From the NCBI GenBank assembly GCA_001603165.1, contig LVBN01000101.1:1-53744 (forward strand): a stretch of 53,744 nucleotides of DNA, in the 5' to 3' direction. Made by a program: the position numbers and the translations under genes. Positions 51,438 through 53,744 of the stretch are shown piece by piece. A model generated the notes under the pieces. The model saw nothing but the letters and a program-made list of their open reading frames with translations, was not told where the DNA came from and did not search any database. The stretch's first letter is position 1. The number at the start of each line of letters is the position of its first letter. Source of the DNA: Spirochaetales bacterium Spiro_12. Lineage in GTDB: Bacteria; Spirochaetota; Spirochaetia; Treponematales; Rectinemataceae.

Positions 51438-53189
51438 TCATATTTCGAGAACAGCCACGTCCTTGTCCCCGCCAAAGGCGATCCACCTTGTCCCGTGTGG
51501 GCCAAGCAGCAGCTCGGCGCCGAAAGCTCCTTGGGCAAACCCTTCGGGGATCGGCGGGGCGCTCGCCTTGTACAGGATAGCTTTGCCGCTGAAGTTGTGT
51601 AGACAGAGCGCGAAACGCCCTGTTCGGTCGGGTCCGCGCAGGATCGCGAAAATCGAGTCTTCGGCGGGCAGGACAAGCTGGGGGGACCCGGGGGCGAAGG
51701 CGGGTTCGGTCGCCCGGAAGGCAAGCATTTTCGAAAAGCCCGCATGCACCATGGCCCGCAGGGAGCCGGCGTCGGCCAGCGCGGCCTCGACTCGATTTAC
51801 GGGGGGCCTCTCTCTGTTGATCGCGCGATTATAGCCGCATAAAACCGGCCCCTCTGTCCAATGCTCCGAACCGATCCAGCTGTGGAAATAAATGGCGGGC
51901 AGACCCGCCAAGGCGCAAAGCACGGCGTGGCAGCGCAAAAAGGCGCGGGCCCGTGTTTCGGCGTCTCCCAGGGAAGGCGGCGCCACGACACTGAGATACG
52001 AGCAGTTCAGCTCGTAGGGGACGGGGTCTTCCCCGGTATCCTTGTACGAAAGCAGGGCGCCGCGCTGGCGGGCGATGTCCAATGTCCTGCGCAAGGCCGC
52101 GTCGTCGATAAGCCCTTTGGCGGGCAGAAGTCCCACCCCGTCATGGCTCGCCAAAAAATTTAGAAACAGGGACTTCTCTCCCGATCGAGGAAGGGACTGC
52201 GCCCAATCGCGGAGAATACCCGCGTCCTCCGAAACGGCCGCGTGCAGAACGAGCGGAGGCAGGGCGAAATTGTACACTATGTGAGCTTCATCGTTTTCTC
52301 CGAAATACGATATGTTTTCCCGGTGAGGTACATTTGTTTCCGTGAGAATAAAAACCTCGAGATCCAAATAATCGATGATGGCGCGCAGCAGTTTGACAAA
52401 GGCGTGGGTTTTCGCATGATGGATGCAGTTTGTGCCGTCCTCTTTCCAGAGATAGGCGATCGCGTCCAGGCGCACTATTTTCGCTCCCCTTTGGACGTAT
52501 TCCAGGAATATTCTTAAAAACTCGAGGAAAACCCCTGGCTCCGCGAAATTGTAATCGACCTGGTCCGGGCCGAAGGTTGTCCAAATATGGGCGGAGCTAC
52601 CGTCATCCCGCGGAAAGGCTGTCAAAAGCGGGCTCGTCCTGGGACGAAAAACCCCCGAGGGATCGTAATCAGAAGGTTTTTCGATATACCAACCGCGACG
52701 GGGGGCTTCGTTTTTGAGAAACGATCTAAACCATGCGCTTTGGGCGCTGCCGTGGTTGAGCACGAAATCGAACATCAACTTGTACTTGTGGGAAAGCGCA
52801 CGTATGTCGCCCCAGTTCCCAAAGCGGGGATCCACCGCGGCGTAATCGATGACCGAAAAGCCGTCGTCCGATGAGTAGGGATGAAAGGGCAAAAGATGGA
52901 GAAAACTAAAATATCCGCGATCGTACAGCCTTAAGAATTTTTCCAGCCGACCGAGTCCGGTCTCGGAACTCCCCCCGGTCCCCGTCTCGGAGGCCGCCAG
53001 CATGTCGCCATACGCGATGAGGCAGACATCTTTTTCCGACAGCGGGGCCCTTCGCCGGGCCTTTTTTTCCCCCTGGAGGGGCGGGCTTTTTAAGGATTTT
53101 TTGAGCGCGATGAACGTATCGTCGCCCTTGCCGCGCCCATATATGAAAATGAGCAAATCGTGAATCTTGGACAGATAGTTCTCATTCAT
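51438..53189 (-). CDS. GH13_18-family sucrose/glucosylglycerate-type phosphorylase
   Basis: The 583-residue protein is a GH13 subfamily 18 enzyme. The nucleophile is Asp242 (VRLDAIAYLWKE), the acid/base Glu284 (TETNVPHREN) and the third carboxylate Asp350 (ASHDGVG). LLPFHPYSSDDGFSVIDY near residues 99-116 is typical. Members split sucrose, sucrose phosphate, glucosylglycerol or glucosylglycerate with phosphate to glucose 1-phosphate. The GH63-like gene upstream favours glucosylglycerate, but this is inference. The frame extends to 53219, yet GGAG seven bases before the ATG at 53189 fixes the start. The start overlaps the stop of the GH63-like gene by eight bases. Confidence 0.88.
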   Translation of the reverse strand: MNENYLSKIHDLLIFIYGRGKGDDTFIALKKSLKSPPLQGEKKARRRAPLSEKDVCLIAYGDMLAASETGTGGSSETGLGRLEKFLRLYDRGYFSFLHLLPFHPYSSDDGFSVIDYAAVDPRFGNWGDIRALSHKYKLMFDFVLNHGSAQSAWFRSFLKNEAPRRGWYIEKPSDYDPSGVFRPRTSPLLTAFPRDDGSSAHIWTTFGPDQVDYNFAEPGVFLEFLRIFLEYVQRGAKIVRLDAIAYLWKEDGTNCIHHAKTHAFVKLLRAIIDYLDLEVFILTETNVPHRENISYFGENDEAHIVYNFALPPLVLHAAVSEDAGILRDWAQSLPRSGEKSLFLNFLASHDGVGLLPAKGLIDDAALRRTLDIARQRGALLSYKDTGEDPVPYELNCSYLSVVAPPSLGDAETRARAFLRCHAVLCALAGLPAIYFHSWIGSEHWTEGPVLCGYNRAINRERPPVNRVEAALADAGSLRAMVHAGFSKMLAFRATEPAFAPGSPQLVLPAEDSIFAILRGPDRTGRFALCLHNFSGKAILYKASAPPIPEGFAQGAFGAELLLGPHGTRWIAFGGDKDVAVLEI

Positions 53190-53744
53190 CCGCGCTCTCC
53201 TGGACCATATCGAGCACAATAGTGGACCAGCTTTGTCTTTGGGGGCAGCTTTGGCCGTACTTGCTTCCCGACTCGCCGGTGAGAGGATTGAAAAACTCGC
53301 AGAATCCCGATTTTTCGATCAAAGCGAGACTGTCGCGCACAATCGCTCCGGCCTGGGTTTTTTGCCCGTAGGCGCGCAAACCTCGCCATACGAGCCAGTT
53401 GAGGGGAAGCCATACGTTGCCGCGCCAGTATTCGGCCGGATCGAAGGATGGATCTGTTCGCGCCGTGGAGGCGATTTTGTAGCTCGTTTCGTAGGGTCCC
53501 GAAGGGTCGAACAGCTGCGCGGAAAAAGTTTCGGCCTCGGTGTCGGAAAGGCACTTGCCGAATAACAGGACGAATTTTCCCGCGTGATCGACAGGGCTCT
53601 TGAGCTCCTCGTGGCCGATCAGGTCGAAAGCCTGCGGCCTTTCGTCTTCCCAGGCGATCATTTTTTCTCTCACGGCCTCTTGGACAGCCCGGGCGCGGGC
53701 CTGAAGCTCCTCCCGTTCGGCGGTCTCGCGGAGTTCCTCCGCGA
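53182..53744 (-). CDS. C-terminal part of a GH63-like glucosidase (5' end outside the window)
   Basis: The frame is open to the window edge, so only the last 187 residues are seen. They hold a GH63/GH37-type (alpha/alpha)6-barrel end: EYWRGNVWLPLNWLVWRGLRAY, FCEFFNPLTGE and a QRQSWSTIVLDMV tail. This matches trehalase-like mannosylglycerate/glucosylglycerate hydrolases. It overlaps the downstream GH13_18 gene by eight bases. The two together suggest glucosylglycerate or a related compatible solute as substrate. Confidence 0.78.
   Translation of the reverse strand, partial: AEELRETAEREELQARARAVQEAVREKMIAWEDERPQAFDLIGHEELKSPVDHAGKFVLLFGKCLSDTEAETFSAQLFDPSGPYETSYKIASTARTDPSFDPAEYWRGNVWLPLNWLVWRGLRAYGQKTQAGAIVRDSLALIEKSGFCEFFNPLTGESGSKYGQSCPQRQSWSTIVLDMVQESADE

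Overview
The window is G+C-rich (by eye about 60%), gene-dense DNA from a diderm, probably anaerobic bacterium. The genes point to a purine- and nucleoside-degrading heterotroph. The BmpA-type nucleoside transporter, the lipoprotein style and the dnaJ-like/polA/coaE/SPOR run fit a spirochaete (Treponema or Spirochaetales-like). That placement is only a best guess with modest confidence. I found no rRNA, tRNA, insertion sequence, phage gene or CRISPR array, and no gene-free stretch longer than 300 bases.

Left edge (1-1805, + strand): the tail of a gene cut by the window edge, then a FecCD-type permease and its ATPase, from a metal-chelate or corrinoid importer.

Purine region (1811-33442, almost all - strand). 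A long operon starts at a promoter near 33,430. It runs bmpA, nupA, nupB, nupC, adenine deaminase, xdhA, xdhB, a cyclic amidohydrolase (hyuA-like), ygfK, ssnA, ygeY and a threonine-synthase-like PLP gene; most neighbours from nupA on overlap by 1-4 bases. A second - strand operon (11567 to 1811) holds a TrpB-like PLP enzyme, an 8-oxoguanine-deaminase-like enzyme, a ygfM-like FAD subunit, xdhD, ygeW and a transglutaminase-like lipoprotein. Together they describe nucleoside import, adenine to hypoxanthine to xanthine to urate, then the anaerobic urate-opening set known from E. coli and gut anaerobes. YgeX (2,3-diaminopropionate ammonia-lyase) is absent, and two other PLP enzymes stand in the clusters. 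Between the operons sit zupT, an Mrp-type ATPase and a DUF134-NifX fusion.

Housekeeping block (33450-38257, - strand): dnaJ-like, polA, coaE and a SPOR-domain protein. Then on the + strand come psuK, psuG, a fumarylacetoacetate-hydrolase-family enzyme, an AEC transporter and a LuxR-type regulator (38472-43060). These are followed by a palindrome, a small GreA/Rnk-C-like protein and a FemAB-like transferase.

Right part (44601-51355, + strand): a GPH sugar symporter, a small two-helix protein, a membrane protein ending in nine cysteines spaced exactly four residues apart, a PqqD/radical-SAM/SPASM enzyme that starts on its stop codon, another membrane protein, and a flavin reductase. This looks like a peptide-modification system acting on the tail of a membrane protein and is the best candidate here for an undescribed system. 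The right edge (51438-53744, - strand) carries a GH13_18 phosphorylase and the 3' part of a GH63-like hydrolase, probably for glucosylglycerate or a related glucoside.
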